A DNA stretch of 64,000 bases from contig NSIK01000010.1 in assembly GCA_002737345.1 (NCBI GenBank), forward strand, positions 1,014 to 65,013, given 5' to 3'. The stretch is from Nitrospirota bacterium (GTDB taxonomy: Bacteria > Nitrospirota > Nitrospiria > Nitrospirales > Nitrospiraceae). The notes beneath the pieces are model-generated. The model was not told the DNA's origin. It saw nothing but the letters and a program-made list of their open reading frames with translations, and ran no database searches. Position 1 is the first letter of the stretch. Each line of letters opens with the position of its first letter. Of this stretch, positions 17,681-27,912 are shown in pieces. Made by a program: the position numbers and the translations under genes.

Positions 17681-19234
17681 ATGAACATCGTGACCGGAGC
17701 CGAGATGCAACTGCTCGATCGCCGCACGATCACTGAGGCGAAGATCCCGAGCGCCACCTTGATGGAGCGGGCCGGTGAGGGAATCGTCAGTCAGCTGGAA
17801 ACCCAGTACGGGCCAATGCGCGGCAAGACCGTGACTATCCTCTGCGGCAAAGGGAACAACGGAGGAGATGGATTGGTGGTGGCCCGCCTGCTGCACCGCC
17901 AACGAGCCCAGGTCCGAGTGCTGCTCCTGCCACCTGTTGCCGACCTGAGCCGCGATGCCGCCGCCATGTATCGTCGGTTCGCGAAAGCAGCAGGAAATGC
18001 CAAGACCATTCGATTCCGATCTGCCAAGCAGGTTCGGCCTCTTCTTGCCTCCAGCGATATCCTCATCGATGCCCTTCTAGGCACAGGCTTAGCCTCCGAA
18101 GTCACCGGAGCCTATCGTGAGGCTATCGAACTCATCAACAAGACAGGAAAGCCGGTCATTTCAGTCGATCTGCCATCCGGCATTCATGCCGATACAGGGG
18201 CCATTCTAGGGCAAGCGGTCCGCGCCTCGCTCACCGTCACCCTCGGCCTCCCGAAACTCGGCCTCTACGTCGGGGCGGGAATCGATCAGTCCGGCATCAT
18301 CCGCGTCGTCGATATCGGCATTCCCCAAGCCTGTATGGACAAGCTCGACCGCAGAACGCAGCTCCTGACCAGTGACGACATCGTCACCATGCTGCCGGAA
18401 CGGTGGCCCTCCTCCCATAAAGGCACGTTCGGCCATGCGGGGATTATTGCAGGATCCGTGGGGAAAACCGGCGCAGCAGCTCTCGCAGCTCAGGCAGCAC
18501 TCCGCGTCGGAGCAGGCCTCGTCACCGTGGCCACCCCCAGCAGCGTCAACGATGTGCTGGAGTCCAAACTACTGGAAGCGATGACGCTGCCGCTCCCCGA
18601 AACGAAGGCGCGAACCTTGGCCCGATCGGGACTCGATCGCATCCTCGCCTTTATCCAGGCTCGCACGGCCATTGCCATCGGCCCAGGCCTCTCAACCCAT
18701 CACGAAACGGTCGAGCTGGTGCAGTCACTCATGAAACATCTGGATCGGCCCTCCGTCCTCGATGCCGATGCGCTCAATGCCTTGGCCGGGCGGGCCTCCT
18801 TGCTGACCGAATGCCCCACTCTGCCCATCCTGACTCCTCATCCCGGTGAAATAGCCAGGCTGGAAGTCGATGCCACAGCGCAGAGCGTCAACGCAGACCG
18901 CATCGGCACGGCCAGACGGTTTGCCAGGCAACGAGGTGTGTTCGTTGTTTTAAAAGGCGCGCGAACCGTCATCGCCCGCCCCGATGGACTGGTCGCCATC
19001 TGTCCCACCGGGAATCCCGGCATGGCCACGGCCGGAACCGGCGATGTCTTAACCGGTATGATTGTGGGCCTTCTGGCGCAAGGAGTCCCATCATGGGAAG
19101 CGGCTTGCGCCGCAACCTATCTTCACGGATCAGCCGGCGACTTGGCAGCCAAACAACTCGGACAGGCAGGAATGATCGCCAGCGATCTGATCGCTCAAAT
19201 TCCTTATGCGCTCCAACAAATCACTACAACCTAA
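17681..19234 (+). CDS. nnrD: Bifunctional NAD(P)H-hydrate epimerase / ADP-dependent dehydratase
   Basis: Repairs hydrated NAD(P)H. The N-terminal epimerase domain (about 1-215) shows 'TVTILCGKGNNGGDGLVVAR' and ALLGTG; the C-terminal ribokinase-like dehydratase (about 235-515) shows GHAGIIAGSVGKTGAAALAA, LTPHPGEIARL and the catalytic NPGMATAGTGDVLTGMI. Length of 517 is normal for the fused YjeF form. No acpS lies between pdxJ and this gene, unlike in many bacteria. It overlaps tsaE by 29 bases. Confidence 0.95.
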   Translation: MNIVTGAEMQLLDRRTITEAKIPSATLMERAGEGIVSQLETQYGPMRGKTVTILCGKGNNGGDGLVVARLLHRQRAQVRVLLLPPVADLSRDAAAMYRRFAKAAGNAKTIRFRSAKQVRPLLASSDILIDALLGTGLASEVTGAYREAIELINKTGKPVISVDLPSGIHADTGAILGQAVRASLTVTLGLPKLGLYVGAGIDQSGIIRVVDIGIPQACMDKLDRRTQLLTSDDIVTMLPERWPSSHKGTFGHAGIIAGSVGKTGAAALAAQAALRVGAGLVTVATPSSVNDVLESKLLEAMTLPLPETKARTLARSGLDRILAFIQARTAIAIGPGLSTHHETVELVQSLMKHLDRPSVLDADALNALAGRASLLTECPTLPILTPHPGEIARLEVDATAQSVNADRIGTARRFARQRGVFVVLKGARTVIARPDGLVAICPTGNPGMATAGTGDVLTGMIVGLLAQGVPSWEAACAATYLHGSAGDLAAKQLGQAGMIASDLIAQIPYALQQITTT

Positions 19235-19808
19235 CGGCACGAAGCCAGCCAAGACACAGCCGCCTGTTGTCAAAGGGAGCGCCGCAGTGGTCCTGCCGTG
19301 GACACTCCTGTCTTCATCGAGCCAACAGACCGACCGCTTAGGCCAAGCGCTTGGCCGGACGCTGCGCGGAGGAGAAACGATCGCGCTCTACGGGCCGCTC
19401 GGCGCGGGCAAGACCGCGCTCGTGCGCGGCATCGCGCAGGGCCTGGGCGCAGCGCCTGAAGCCGTGACCAGTCCGACCTTCGTCGTTATTCATGAATGCC
19501 AAGGCCGCCTGCCTCTGGCCCACATGGATTGGTATCGCATCACCTCGCTCCGCGAGCTTGAATCAACCGGCGTAATGGAGTATTTCTCTGGCCAGACGGT
19601 CACGGCTATCGAATGGGCCGACAAGGGCCTGGCCTTGTTGCCGCAGGACCGGATCGAAATTACCCTGAGCCATCGGGCCAAGCAGAGCCGGGCGATTCAG
19701 CTGAACGCAACAGGGCCGATGTCCGGCAAAGTCCTCGCACGCACGCGCCAAGCCCATCGAAGAATGCCGAATAAAATTTCGAATAAGAAGAGGATCACGA
19801 AGTCATGA
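19206..19808 (+). CDS. tsaE: tRNA threonylcarbamoyladenosine biosynthesis ATPase TsaE
   Basis: ATPase partner of TsaB/TsaD in t6A37 tRNA modification. Walker A GPLGAGKTALVRGIAQGLG is followed by VTSPTFVVIHEC, HMDWYRI and IEWADKG, the standard TsaE set. At 200 residues it is longer than usual (about 150): some 40 extra residues stand before the core and about 25 basic residues after it. The start may be later, for example the GTG before VLPWTLLSS. It overlaps nnrD upstream and lapA downstream, consistent with translational coupling. Confidence 0.93.
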   Translation: MRSNKSLQPNGTKPAKTQPPVVKGSAAVVLPWTLLSSSSQQTDRLGQALGRTLRGGETIALYGPLGAGKTALVRGIAQGLGAAPEAVTSPTFVVIHECQGRLPLAHMDWYRITSLRELESTGVMEYFSGQTVTAIEWADKGLALLPQDRIEITLSHRAKQSRAIQLNATGPMSGKVLARTRQAHRRMPNKISNKKRITKS

Positions 19809-20149
19809 TTCGATTGATTTTAGTCGGAGTCCTGCTGCTCCTCGCTCTGGCATTCTTCCTTCAAAACCAGGAACAGGAAGCCACGATTCGCTATTTCTTC
19901 GGTCTACTCGAATCCTCGACGCCGATCTATAAACCCATTCTGGCAGGATTCGCCGTGGGGCTGCTGGTCTCAGGCATTCTGCTATTCCCCCCCTGGGTGC
20001 GGGGCCGGATCGAACTTCGCCGAAAGACCAAGGCCCTGCAGGATGCCGAAGTAGACTTGGAGCAATTGCGCCACTCGCTCGAAAAAGTCACAGGCCGGAT
20101 CTCCCATACCGTCACCGACGAATCCCCTCGAGACCGCCACGATGAGTGA
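19805..20149 (+). CDS. LapA-domain inner-membrane protein
   Basis: 114 residues with two hydrophobic helices (MIRLILVGVLLLLALAFFLQ and ILAGFAVGLLVSGILLF) followed by a cytoplasmic coiled coil (RRKTKALQDAEVDLEQLRHSLEKV). The LQNQE...Y tract after helix one is typical of LapA (DUF1049). In E. coli LapA works with LapB in lipopolysaccharide assembly control; LapB is not seen here. It overlaps tsaE by four bases and mutS by eight. Confidence 0.85.
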   Translation: MIRLILVGVLLLLALAFFLQNQEQEATIRYFFGLLESSTPIYKPILAGFAVGLLVSGILLFPPWVRGRIELRRKTKALQDAEVDLEQLRHSLEKVTGRISHTVTDESPRDRHDE

Positions 20150-22805
20150 CGCAGACGCCTCACCCCTCATGCGGCAATACCGCGAGGTCAAGCGCGGCTA
20201 TCCCGACGCGATCCTCCTGTTCCGCGTCGGCGACTTCTATGAGATGTTTTACGAGGATGCGCAGGCCGCAGCCAAACTGCTCTCCATCGCCCTGACCTCT
20301 CGCGACAAATCGAGCGCCACCCCTATTCCCTTATGTGGCGTGCCTTACCATGCAGCCCAGGGCTATATCGCCAAGTTACTCAGGGCCGGACGGACCGTGG
20401 CCCTCTGCGAACAGGTGGAAGACCCCAAGCTTGCGAAGGGTCTGGTGCGCCGGGAAGTCGTCCGTCTCTATACGCCTGGCACATTGGTCGATACAGAATT
20501 TCTCTCACCAGGTGAATCGCATTTCTTGGTCGCCGTGGCCTTCTCCGATGCCACCGCCTCCTCTGCCAAGGGACAATCCATCATTGGGCTGGCCTGCCTG
20601 GATGTCTCCACCGGGGATTTCTGGATTACGGAATTCCAGGGAGCACAGGCCACCACCCAGCTCATGGATGAATTGGCCAGGCTGGAACCGCGGGAAGTCC
20701 TGCACCAGAATGCCAATGCAAATGCCGTGGCCTGTCTCGCTCACCTGCGCGGGCCCCGTCTCTGCGCCCAACCCTCCGCCTCCTTTGATCCCAACACTGC
20801 GGCGCAAGTGCTCCAGACACAGTTTGCCGTACATTCGCTCGATGGGTTCGGCTGCCGTGGCCTGACCGCCGGAATCGGCGCAGCCGGAGCGGTCCTACGA
20901 TATGTCAGAGCAACCCAACCGACCGCCTCCCTGGGGCATCTCCACCGCCTACACACACGCTGGAGCGGCGACTCCATGCATCTAGATAGCGCGACGATTC
21001 GCAATCTCGAACTCGTGCGGCCCTTTGGCTCAAGCGATCGATCGGGACAGGACCAGCCGACGGTCCTGTCCGTGCTGGACCGGACAGCAACCGCTATGGG
21101 CAGCCGCCTACTGCGAGATTGGCTCATCAGACCGCTGCTTAATAGTGCGGCCATTCATGCCAGACTTGACTCGGTCGGCGAGTTAAAAGATTTAATTCAA
21201 CAACGGGTCTCGCTCCGGGCCACGCTCCGCAATATTCAAGACATTGCCCGGTTGAGTAGCCGCGTGACGCTCGGGGTTGCAGGACCGCGCGAACTGCTCG
21301 CATTGAAACAGTCCGTACGCGCCCTGCCTGAACTCCGGTCTCATCTCCAGCCATTCACCGCCTCGTTGCTAGCCGATCTTCGCGCATCGTGGGACGATTG
21401 CCATGACGTGCATGATGCGATCGAACAGGCCATCAAGCAAGATGCGCCGATAGCCCTCCGCGACGGAGGCGTCATTCGGGAGGGATACCATGCGGGAGTC
21501 GATGCGCTACGCAAGGCGAGCACGGAAGGCAAGGGCTGGATCGCCTCGCTGGAGGCCAAGGAGCGGGAGCGAACAGGAATCGAATCGCTCAAAGTACGCT
21601 ACAACCAGATCTTCGGCTACTACATCGAAATTACGAAAACCAATCTCACGCGCGTCCCGCCTGATTATATTCGCAAGCAGACCTTAGCCAATGCCGAGCG
21701 ATTCATGACGGCGGAATTGAAAGAACTGGAAGAAACGGTCACGGGAGCGGAAGCGAAGCTGTTAGCCTTGGAGCAGAAACTGTTCGATCAATTGCGCAGT
21801 CGTTTAGCCAACGAGGTGCCGCGCCTTCAAACGATGGCCAGAGCCGTCGCATTACTCGACATCCTCGCCGGTCTGGCGGAAACCGCGGCATTGCAGCGCT
21901 ATGTCAAACCCCTCGTCGACGAGAGCAGCACGATCCTCATTCGAGAGGGCCGGCATCCAGTGGTTGAGCGACTCAGCAGCGATCTCACCTTCGTGCCTAA
22001 CGACACCGCCCTCGACTGTGACGGCCAGCGGCTGGTCATCCTTACAGGCCCCAACATGGCGGGAAAGAGCACCTATCTCCGCCAGGTCGCGCTAATCGTG
22101 CTGCTGGCGCAGATCGGGAGCTTCGTGCCGGCGGCTGAAGCGCACATCGGATTAGTTGATCGAATTTTTACCCGCGTGGGAGCCTCGGACAATCTCGCGG
22201 CTGGCCAGAGCACCTTTATGGTGGAGATGATCGAATCCGCTCACATCTTGAACAGTGCGACCTCTCGGAGCCTCATTCTCCTGGATGAAATCGGCAGAGG
22301 CACCAGCACCTACGATGGACTAAGCATCGCCTGGGCCATTGCGGAGTATATTCAGGACCGTCGGCACGTGGGAGCCCGAACCCTCTTCGCCACGCATTAT
22401 CATGAGATGACGCAACTGGAAGGATTACGGGAGGGGATTAAAAACTATTGCGTGGCGGTCCAGGAACGGGATGGCGATGTGGTCTTCTTACGCAAGATCA
22501 TTCCTGGCGGGGCAGATCGCAGTTACGGAATCCATGTGGCCAAACTGGCCGGGCTGCCTCCCACGGTCATCGAGCGCGCGAAACAAGTCTTGGCCCAACT
22601 GGAACAGCCGGATCACACCATCCAAGGCATGCCTGCCTCTTTAGAGCAAGAGGCCCCCAAGACGTTACTTCCCAAGCCCCATCTGCTCATCGATGAAGTC
22701 AGGCAGATCGACCTCTTCTCCATGACCCCGCTCGATGCGCTCAATCGGCTGGCCGACCTTCAGCGTCGAATTGGCCCAGCCGGTCAACCTGATCGCGACA
22801 CATAA
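20142..22805 (+). CDS. mutS: DNA mismatch repair protein MutS
   Basis: Mismatch-recognition ATPase of 887 residues. The N-terminal mismatch domain has RVGDFYEMFYEDA, the Phe-x-Glu wedge; the connector and lever regions follow. The ATPase has Walker A TGPNMAGKSTYLRQVALIVLLAQ, Walker B LILLDEIGRGTSTYDGLSIAWA, and ATHYHEM. The C-terminal helix-turn-helix is in VAKLAGLPPTVIERAKQVL. Length is normal. It ends the pdxJ-nnrD-tsaE-lapA-mutS unit at a strong terminator. Confidence 0.98.
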   Translation: MSDADASPLMRQYREVKRGYPDAILLFRVGDFYEMFYEDAQAAAKLLSIALTSRDKSSATPIPLCGVPYHAAQGYIAKLLRAGRTVALCEQVEDPKLAKGLVRREVVRLYTPGTLVDTEFLSPGESHFLVAVAFSDATASSAKGQSIIGLACLDVSTGDFWITEFQGAQATTQLMDELARLEPREVLHQNANANAVACLAHLRGPRLCAQPSASFDPNTAAQVLQTQFAVHSLDGFGCRGLTAGIGAAGAVLRYVRATQPTASLGHLHRLHTRWSGDSMHLDSATIRNLELVRPFGSSDRSGQDQPTVLSVLDRTATAMGSRLLRDWLIRPLLNSAAIHARLDSVGELKDLIQQRVSLRATLRNIQDIARLSSRVTLGVAGPRELLALKQSVRALPELRSHLQPFTASLLADLRASWDDCHDVHDAIEQAIKQDAPIALRDGGVIREGYHAGVDALRKASTEGKGWIASLEAKERERTGIESLKVRYNQIFGYYIEITKTNLTRVPPDYIRKQTLANAERFMTAELKELEETVTGAEAKLLALEQKLFDQLRSRLANEVPRLQTMARAVALLDILAGLAETAALQRYVKPLVDESSTILIREGRHPVVERLSSDLTFVPNDTALDCDGQRLVILTGPNMAGKSTYLRQVALIVLLAQIGSFVPAAEAHIGLVDRIFTRVGASDNLAAGQSTFMVEMIESAHILNSATSRSLILLDEIGRGTSTYDGLSIAWAIAEYIQDRRHVGARTLFATHYHEMTQLEGLREGIKNYCVAVQERDGDVVFLRKIIPGGADRSYGIHVAKLAGLPPTVIERAKQVLAQLEQPDHTIQGMPASLEQEAPKTLLPKPHLLIDEVRQIDLFSMTPLDALNRLADLQRRIGPAGQPDRDT

Positions 22806-22840
22806 AAAAGGCGGCATCCCCTTTCGGAGATGCCGCCTTT
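22804..22840. terminator. Bidirectional intrinsic terminator between mutS and a convergent gene
   Basis: Perfect 12-base stem AAAGGCGGCATC / GATGCCGCCTTT with a 10-base loop, starting at the mutS stop. A-run and T-run flank it, so it can stop transcription from both sides (mutS on plus, the exported-protein gene on minus). Confidence 0.9.
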
Positions 22841-22859
22841 ACACAGAGACCGACTCAGT

Positions 22860-23531
22860 TCAATGAGCAGCAGTGCCCAAGTTGTACTTCGCGGTCCAGG
22901 GGATGAGCCCTGCAACGGGCCGACCACCAGGGATCAATACATCATACTGCATCGGGATGAGGCCTCCATCAGGAGACTTCGGCGAGGTGTTGAGCTGTTG
23001 CTTTGCTGCGGCACAACCGGCTTCAACTTCGCTCTTTCCCGCACATTCCTTCAAACGCAAACCGGAGATGCTGAGCGGACGCCCCATGGAACCGGCCACT
23101 TCCTGAAGCTTCTTGACTGAAGAAATGACCCGATGGTTCTGCTCAGGCTCCGTCACGGTAAACTCAATCAAATCAGTCGTGCTGGATGGCGGCACTTCCT
23201 TCGCAGCTGCCGGTCCTGCATGGGGACGGCCCATCTTCTTCAGCTCAGCCCAGGCGCCGCTGTCCGCGTAGAACTTCAAGTTCTTGCCCGGGTGAATCTT
23301 CTGCCAGAAAAAACCGCTCTCGGCGTTCCCGCCGAACACGGCCACGTTGATCCAGACCGCTTCATCGTAGTGATCGAGCACGATCACGCGACCCTGAAGG
23401 GTCGTGGGCTTGCTCAAATCTCCCCACTCGAAACGCTCCTGAAATGACTCGATGGCCAATGCGGTGGAGGCAATGGAAACCCCCAGCGCTACAGCGGCCA
23501 CCACGGCCCAACCTTTCCCATGGAACTTCAT
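22860..23531 (-). CDS. Exported protein of unknown function
   Basis: 223 residues from ATG 23531 (AGGAGG upstream). A clear Sec signal peptide, 'MKFHGKGWAVVAAVALGVSI' continuing to ASTALA, gives cleavage before IESFQERF. The mature part has two cysteines (KECAGKSEVEAGC), possibly a disulfide, and a stretch LQGRVIVLDHYDEAVWINVAVFGG. I do not recognise the family. It lies 51 bases after a second exported protein gene, which has a similar L(K/Q)GRV start, so the two may be distant paralogues in one transcript. Confidence 0.8.
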   Translation of the reverse strand: MKFHGKGWAVVAAVALGVSIASTALAIESFQERFEWGDLSKPTTLQGRVIVLDHYDEAVWINVAVFGGNAESGFFWQKIHPGKNLKFYADSGAWAELKKMGRPHAGPAAAKEVPPSSTTDLIEFTVTEPEQNHRVISSVKKLQEVAGSMGRPLSISGLRLKECAGKSEVEAGCAAAKQQLNTSPKSPDGGLIPMQYDVLIPGGRPVAGLIPWTAKYNLGTAAH

Positions 23532-23582
23532 AATCGCGTCCTCCTTGCTGGACATAAAAGAATTAAATCTTGTCAAGGTCGA

Positions 23583-24089
23583 TTACTTAATAACCTTAAA
23601 GCTGGTGATCGTCCGACCATCCAGGCTCACTTCCATAGCCACGAGTTCCTGGGAGGCCTTGATGATCTGATCCATCAACGCTTTGTCCTTCACTGCCAGG
23701 CGAACAGTCGTGGCAGCATGGTACCAGCCGGAATAGGGGCTGTTCTTCTCGGCCCCGCCCACAAAGCCCCAGCCACAGCAGCTGAACAATGGATCCGGCG
23801 GCTTCACATCGAGATCGGAAGACGAACGACCGTTCGGGGTGCCTGAGGCTGGCTCACCGCTGTTCCAATATTGAATACCAAACAACAACTCGCCATCTGG
23901 ATTGTCGGCCCACTGCGACCACACGCGACCCTTCAGGGTCTTGATGATTTCGCCCTTCATCGGCTTGCCACCGACGATGGCGTCAACCGGACCTGCCCCA
24001 GGCGCATCGGCCGCAACGGCAAATTCCGCCGTCAACATACCGAACATGGACAACATTGCCACGGAGGCTAAAACTACGACTCTTTTCAT
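23583..24089 (-). CDS. Exported protein of unknown function
   Basis: 168 residues with an AGGAGG ribosome site and a Sec signal peptide (MKRVVVLASVAMLSMFGMLT...AVAA, cleavage before DAPGAG). The mature protein contains LKGRVWSQWADNPDGELLFGI, a glycine/cysteine segment FSCCGWGFVGGAEK, and WYHAATTVRLAVKD. The vicinal CC could bind metal or form a disulfide. No family recognised. It is the first gene of a two-gene unit ending at the mutS terminator. Its 5' untranslated region is long (about 160 bases). Confidence 0.8.
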   Translation of the reverse strand: MKRVVVLASVAMLSMFGMLTAEFAVAADAPGAGPVDAIVGGKPMKGEIIKTLKGRVWSQWADNPDGELLFGIQYWNSGEPASGTPNGRSSSDLDVKPPDPLFSCCGWGFVGGAEKNSPYSGWYHAATTVRLAVKDKALMDQIIKASQELVAMEVSLDGRTITSFKVIK

Positions 24090-24418
24090 ACCTAGTCCCT
24101 CCTTACATAAAAAATAACAACCGCAATAACCGATGAACGCTTGTCAAGAATCATGACACCGTAAAAACTATTCAGAGACTCTTTACTCAGCCACGCGCAA
24201 TGCGTTCTACTCTCTCGTTAAATCTCTCGGCTGAGAATCGTTGTCAAAAATCTGTGTCATGGTACTGAAACCACGAAAACCTGTCAAGACAATGTTTGTC
24301 CTGTTGATAACTTTGAATTTATCGTTAAACACTCATGTAAATCAATTGGTTGTGATCGTTAGGCAGCTTTAACTTTTCCGTAATTTTCAGTACCGCACGG
24401 TCATCTATTAGAAAATTC
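24090..24418 (-). promoter_or_regulatory. AT-rich regulatory region with several TTGACA boxes
   Basis: About 330 bases without a gene, clearly richer in A/T than the surroundings. Minus-strand TTGACA occurs at 24142-24147, 24242-24247 and 24282-24287. The last pairs with TACCAT (24259-24264) over a 17-base spacer and is the best promoter candidate for the two exported-protein genes. The motif GTGTCATG/TCATGACAC also occurs twice in opposite directions (around 24153 and 24255). Confidence 0.55.
24259..24287 (-). promoter_or_regulatory. Predicted promoter of the two exported-protein genes
   Basis: Minus strand TTGACA (24282-24287), a 17-base spacer, TACCAT (24259-24264). The start site would be near 24252, about 160 bases before the ATG at 24089. 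Confidence 0.55.
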
Positions 24419-25672
24419 TCATCTGTAGGACTGAAGCGTGCGGGGTGCGAGAGGCCCTAATCCGGTGATTGCGAGCGAGTCCAGCTTGAAAAATTGGCGC
24501 CCGACATTGAACATCTGCTCCTCGCTCACGCGATCGATATGAGCCAACATGTCGTCCAGCGACGTATGTTTTCCATAAATCAGTTCGTCCTTCGCCAATT
24601 TGCTCATGCGGCTGTGCGAACTCTCGAGACTCAACATCAGGCTCCCCTTCATCTGGGTCTTCGCCCGCTCAAGTTCTTTCCCGCCGATGCCCGTGCGCCC
24701 GATCCGTCTAATTTCACGGCAGACGAGATCTACGACACGGTCTACCTCTTTAGGTCTGGTCGCCGCATAGACGGTCATCATGCCGCCGTCTGAATAGCCC
24801 TCCAGATAGGAGTAGATCGAGTAGACGAGCCCCCGCTTTTCCCGGACTTCCTGGAATAATCGCGAACTCACACTGCCGCCCAGCACGTTGTTGAGTGCAT
24901 AGAGGGCATACCGATCCTTATGTCCGGCAGGCATACCCTTGAGCCCAAGGCAGAGATGAACCTGCTCCAACTTCTTCTTCTTCAGCACGAGACCGCCGTA
25001 CACCTCAGGTGGACGACGGCCATTGGCGTGGGGCGCCTTTGCGGCGCAGCTCTTGCCGAAATACTTCGCGACCAGGCTATCCAACTCCGTCTGCTTAAAG
25101 TTGCCGGCAATCGCCAGCACGGTCTGGCCTGGCTCGTAGTAGGCCTCTCTATAGTCCAGCAGATCCTGGCGGCGCAGCCCACGGATCGTCTTCTCGCGAC
25201 CGAGAATCGACCGACCGAGCGGATGACGCCCCAGCACTTGGCCTATCTGGAGTTCTTGCACGAGATCTTCGGGATCGTCCTGGACCATGCGGATCTCTTC
25301 CAGAACAACCTGTTTTTCTTTTTCGATATCTTGGAGGGCAAAACGGGAATAATGAAACAGATCGGAGAGGAGTTCGAGCGCGCGGTGCAGTTGCTGATCC
25401 AGCACCTTCACGTAATAAGTTGTCGTCTCCCGCGACGTGCAGGCATTCATCTCTCCGCCGAGCGCGTCGATTGCACGCGAGATCTCGGCAGAGGAACGTT
25501 TGCGCGTTCCCTTAAAGAGCATGTGCTCGATAAAGTGTGAATAGCCTGCTTGGGAGGGCTGCTCGTCCCGCGACCCGGTGTTGACCCATACACCGACGGT
25601 GACCGACTTCAACGTCGGCATCCGTTCAGTGACGACCCGCACCCCGTTGTCCAGGACGAGCTTGCGATACAA
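24419..25672 (-). CDS. M16-family zinc peptidase (insulinase/processing-peptidase type)
   Basis: 417 residues from a TTG start six bases after pnp. The inverted zinc motif HxxEH is present in 'SHFIEHMLFKGTRKRSSAEI', followed by the distal glutamate region EKQVVLEEIRMVQDDPEDL. The second, inactive M16 half follows (about 210-417; VLGGSVSSRLFQEVREKRGLVYSIYS). Single-chain bacterial M16B enzymes like this often sit after pnp and may act in the cytoplasm; there is no signal peptide. Substrate unknown. Confidence 0.93.
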   Translation of the reverse strand: MYRKLVLDNGVRVVTERMPTLKSVTVGVWVNTGSRDEQPSQAGYSHFIEHMLFKGTRKRSSAEISRAIDALGGEMNACTSRETTTYYVKVLDQQLHRALELLSDLFHYSRFALQDIEKEKQVVLEEIRMVQDDPEDLVQELQIGQVLGRHPLGRSILGREKTIRGLRRQDLLDYREAYYEPGQTVLAIAGNFKQTELDSLVAKYFGKSCAAKAPHANGRRPPEVYGGLVLKKKKLEQVHLCLGLKGMPAGHKDRYALYALNNVLGGSVSSRLFQEVREKRGLVYSIYSYLEGYSDGGMMTVYAATRPKEVDRVVDLVCREIRRIGRTGIGGKELERAKTQMKGSLMLSLESSHSRMSKLAKDELIYGKHTSLDDMLAHIDRVSEEQMFNVGRQFFKLDSLAITGLGPLAPRTLQSYR

Positions 25673-25678
25673 AACGGG

Positions 25679-27796
25679 TTACCCGGCAGACGGACCAGGG
25701 GTCGCGCCCTCGGCCGGAGCCGGCATGGCTTCCTTACGGCTGAGGCGAATCTTCCCTTGGCGGTCCACTTCCATGACCTTCACAAGGATTTGATCCCCTT
25801 CCTTCACCTCGTCGGATACCGCTTGGACCCGATGATGCGCCAGCTGCGAGATATGCACTAATCCATCGGTGCCTGGGAGAACTTCGACAAAGGCGCCAAA
25901 GTCCATGATCTTCCGCACCGTGCCCATGTAGATCTTCCCGATCTCAACTTCTTCGGTAATCCGGTTGATCATGCCCTTAGCTTTTTCGGCCGAAGCGCCA
26001 TCGACCGACGCGATCGTCACGGTGCCGCTGTCATCGACGTTAATTTTGACTCCGCAATCGGCAATGATGCCGCGGATCGTTTTGCCGCCAGGCCCAATGA
26101 TCTCGCGAATCTTGTCCTGCTTCACCTTCATCGTGAAAATCCGAGGGGCATAGGCCGACAGAGTCGTCCTCGGCGCTTGAAGCGCTTTCTCCATGCAACC
26201 CAGAATATGCAAACGGCCAGCCTTCGCCTGCTCCAATGCCTTCTGCATCAAGGCCGACGTAATGCCGCCTATTTTAATATCCATCTGCAAGGCGGTCACG
26301 CCCTGCCTAGTGCCGCAAACCTTGAAGTCCATGTCGCCCAGGTGGTCTTCCAGTCCGAGAATATCGGAGAGGATCATAACCCGGTCACCTTCCTTAATTA
26401 ATCCCATCGCAATCCCGGCCACGGCCTTGCTGACCGGCACGCCGGCGTCCATCAATGCGAGGCTTCCACCACAGACGGTCGCCATCGACGAGGACCCGTT
26501 GGATTCAAGAATATCGGACACGATACGAAGCGTATAAGGGAAGGCATCCTTGCTCGGAATCACCGGGGCCAATGCCCGTTCCGCCAAAGCTCCATGCCCC
26601 ACTTCCCTGCGTCCCGGCGAACGAAGCGGACGCGCCTCGCCGACACTGAACGGCGGAAAGTTGTAATGGAGCATGAACGTCCTCATGTACTCCCCCTCTA
26701 ACGCATCGATCCGCTGCTCGTCGTCCGCGGTTCCCAATGTAACCACGGCTAAACTCTGGGTCTCCCCTCTGGTGAAGATTGCAGAGCCATGGGTCCGTGG
26801 CAACGCGCTGACTTCGCAGGTGATCTGACGAATATCGGCAGGGCCTCGTCCATCCGCTCGCGACCCCTTCTCCAGGATCATGTTCCGGACTTCCGTATAT
26901 TCCAGTTCATGAAACACCAGCTTGACGTGCCGCTCCCGATTGGGATCTTCCGCATTCTTCAATTTTTGAACGGCGTTGCTCTTGACCTCGTCCAACTTCT
27001 CCTGCCGGGCAGATTTGTTCGGGATCATGATGGCATCGCGGATCCCCTGCGCCACCAAAGCCTTCACCTGAGCGGCCAAGGCCTCATCGATCTGCTCCTT
27101 CACCACTTTCCGCTTGGGCTTGCCGGCGAGAGTTTGCAGCTTGCGAATCTTGGCCACAATCTTCTTGATCTCGGCATGAGCCAATTCGATCGCTTCCAGC
27201 ATGATGGCTTCGGACAATTCGTTCGCTCCTGCTTCAACCATCATGACCGCATCGGCCGTTCCCGCCACGACGAGCTGCAACTCGCTCTTCGCCACCGTCT
27301 CGAGATCAGGATTGACCACGAACTTGCCGTCCAGCCGACCGATCCTCACGCCGGCGATTGGATTGTCAAAAGGGATGTTCGAAACGGTCAGGGCTGCGGA
27401 CGCTGCGATGATGGCAAGGATGTCTGATGAGCCGGTCTGATCGGCTGAAAGGACTGACGCGATAACTTGGGTCTCAAAGTAATAGCCTTCAGGGAACAGC
27501 GGACGGAGCCCCCGATCGATCTGCCGGCTGGTCAGCACCGCCTTTTCGGACGGACGCGCTTCCCGCTTAAAATATCCGCCGGGGATCTTTCCTGCTGCGA
27601 AGGATTTTTCCTGATAATCAACGGTGAGGGGAAGAAAATCGATGCCTGCCTTGGCGACCTGTGAGGCAACGGCTGTCGCCAACACAACGGTATCGCCGTA
27701 CGTAGCCCAAATCGAACCGTCTGCTTGTCGCGCGACACGACCGGTCTCAAGCCGCAGGATGCGACCGGCAACCTCTATTTCAACTGTGTGTACCAT
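25679..27796 (-). CDS. pnp: Polyribonucleotide nucleotidyltransferase (PNPase)
   Basis: 3'-to-5' phosphorolytic exoribonuclease of the RNA degradosome. ATG 27796 ([19 protein letters not shown]) has a GAGGAGA site and gives 705 residues. It contains two RNase PH-like domains (about 1-215 and 310-545; [46 protein letters not shown]), a KH domain ([15 protein letters not shown], GxxG loop) and an S1 domain ([24 protein letters not shown]). rpsO-pnp order is classic. Confidence 0.97.
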   Translation of the reverse strand: MVHTVEIEVAGRILRLETGRVARQADGSIWATYGDTVVLATAVASQVAKAGIDFLPLTVDYQEKSFAAGKIPGGYFKREARPSEKAVLTSRQIDRGLRPLFPEGYYFETQVIASVLSADQTGSSDILAIIAASAALTVSNIPFDNPIAGVRIGRLDGKFVVNPDLETVAKSELQLVVAGTADAVMMVEAGANELSEAIMLEAIELAHAEIKKIVAKIRKLQTLAGKPKRKVVKEQIDEALAAQVKALVAQGIRDAIMIPNKSARQEKLDEVKSNAVQKLKNAEDPNRERHVKLVFHELEYTEVRNMILEKGSRADGRGPADIRQITCEVSALPRTHGSAIFTRGETQSLAVVTLGTADDEQRIDALEGEYMRTFMLHYNFPPFSVGEARPLRSPGRREVGHGALAERALAPVIPSKDAFPYTLRIVSDILESNGSSSMATVCGGSLALMDAGVPVSKAVAGIAMGLIKEGDRVMILSDILGLEDHLGDMDFKVCGTRQGVTALQMDIKIGGITSALMQKALEQAKAGRLHILGCMEKALQAPRTTLSAYAPRIFTMKVKQDKIREIIGPGGKTIRGIIADCGVKINVDDSGTVTIASVDGASAEKAKGMINRITEEVEIGKIYMGTVRKIMDFGAFVEVLPGTDGLVHISQLAHHRVQAVSDEVKEGDQILVKVMEVDRQGKIRLSRKEAMPAPAEGATPGPSAG

Positions 27797-27912
27797 CTGC
27801 TCTCCTCTGGTTAGGCCCCACAGATGCCCACAGAGAGAAGCTCGAGCGATACGGGACACTCCAAGCCTCTGTCCGTGTTCACCTGTGCGACTGACAACTG
27901 ACGACTACTGCC

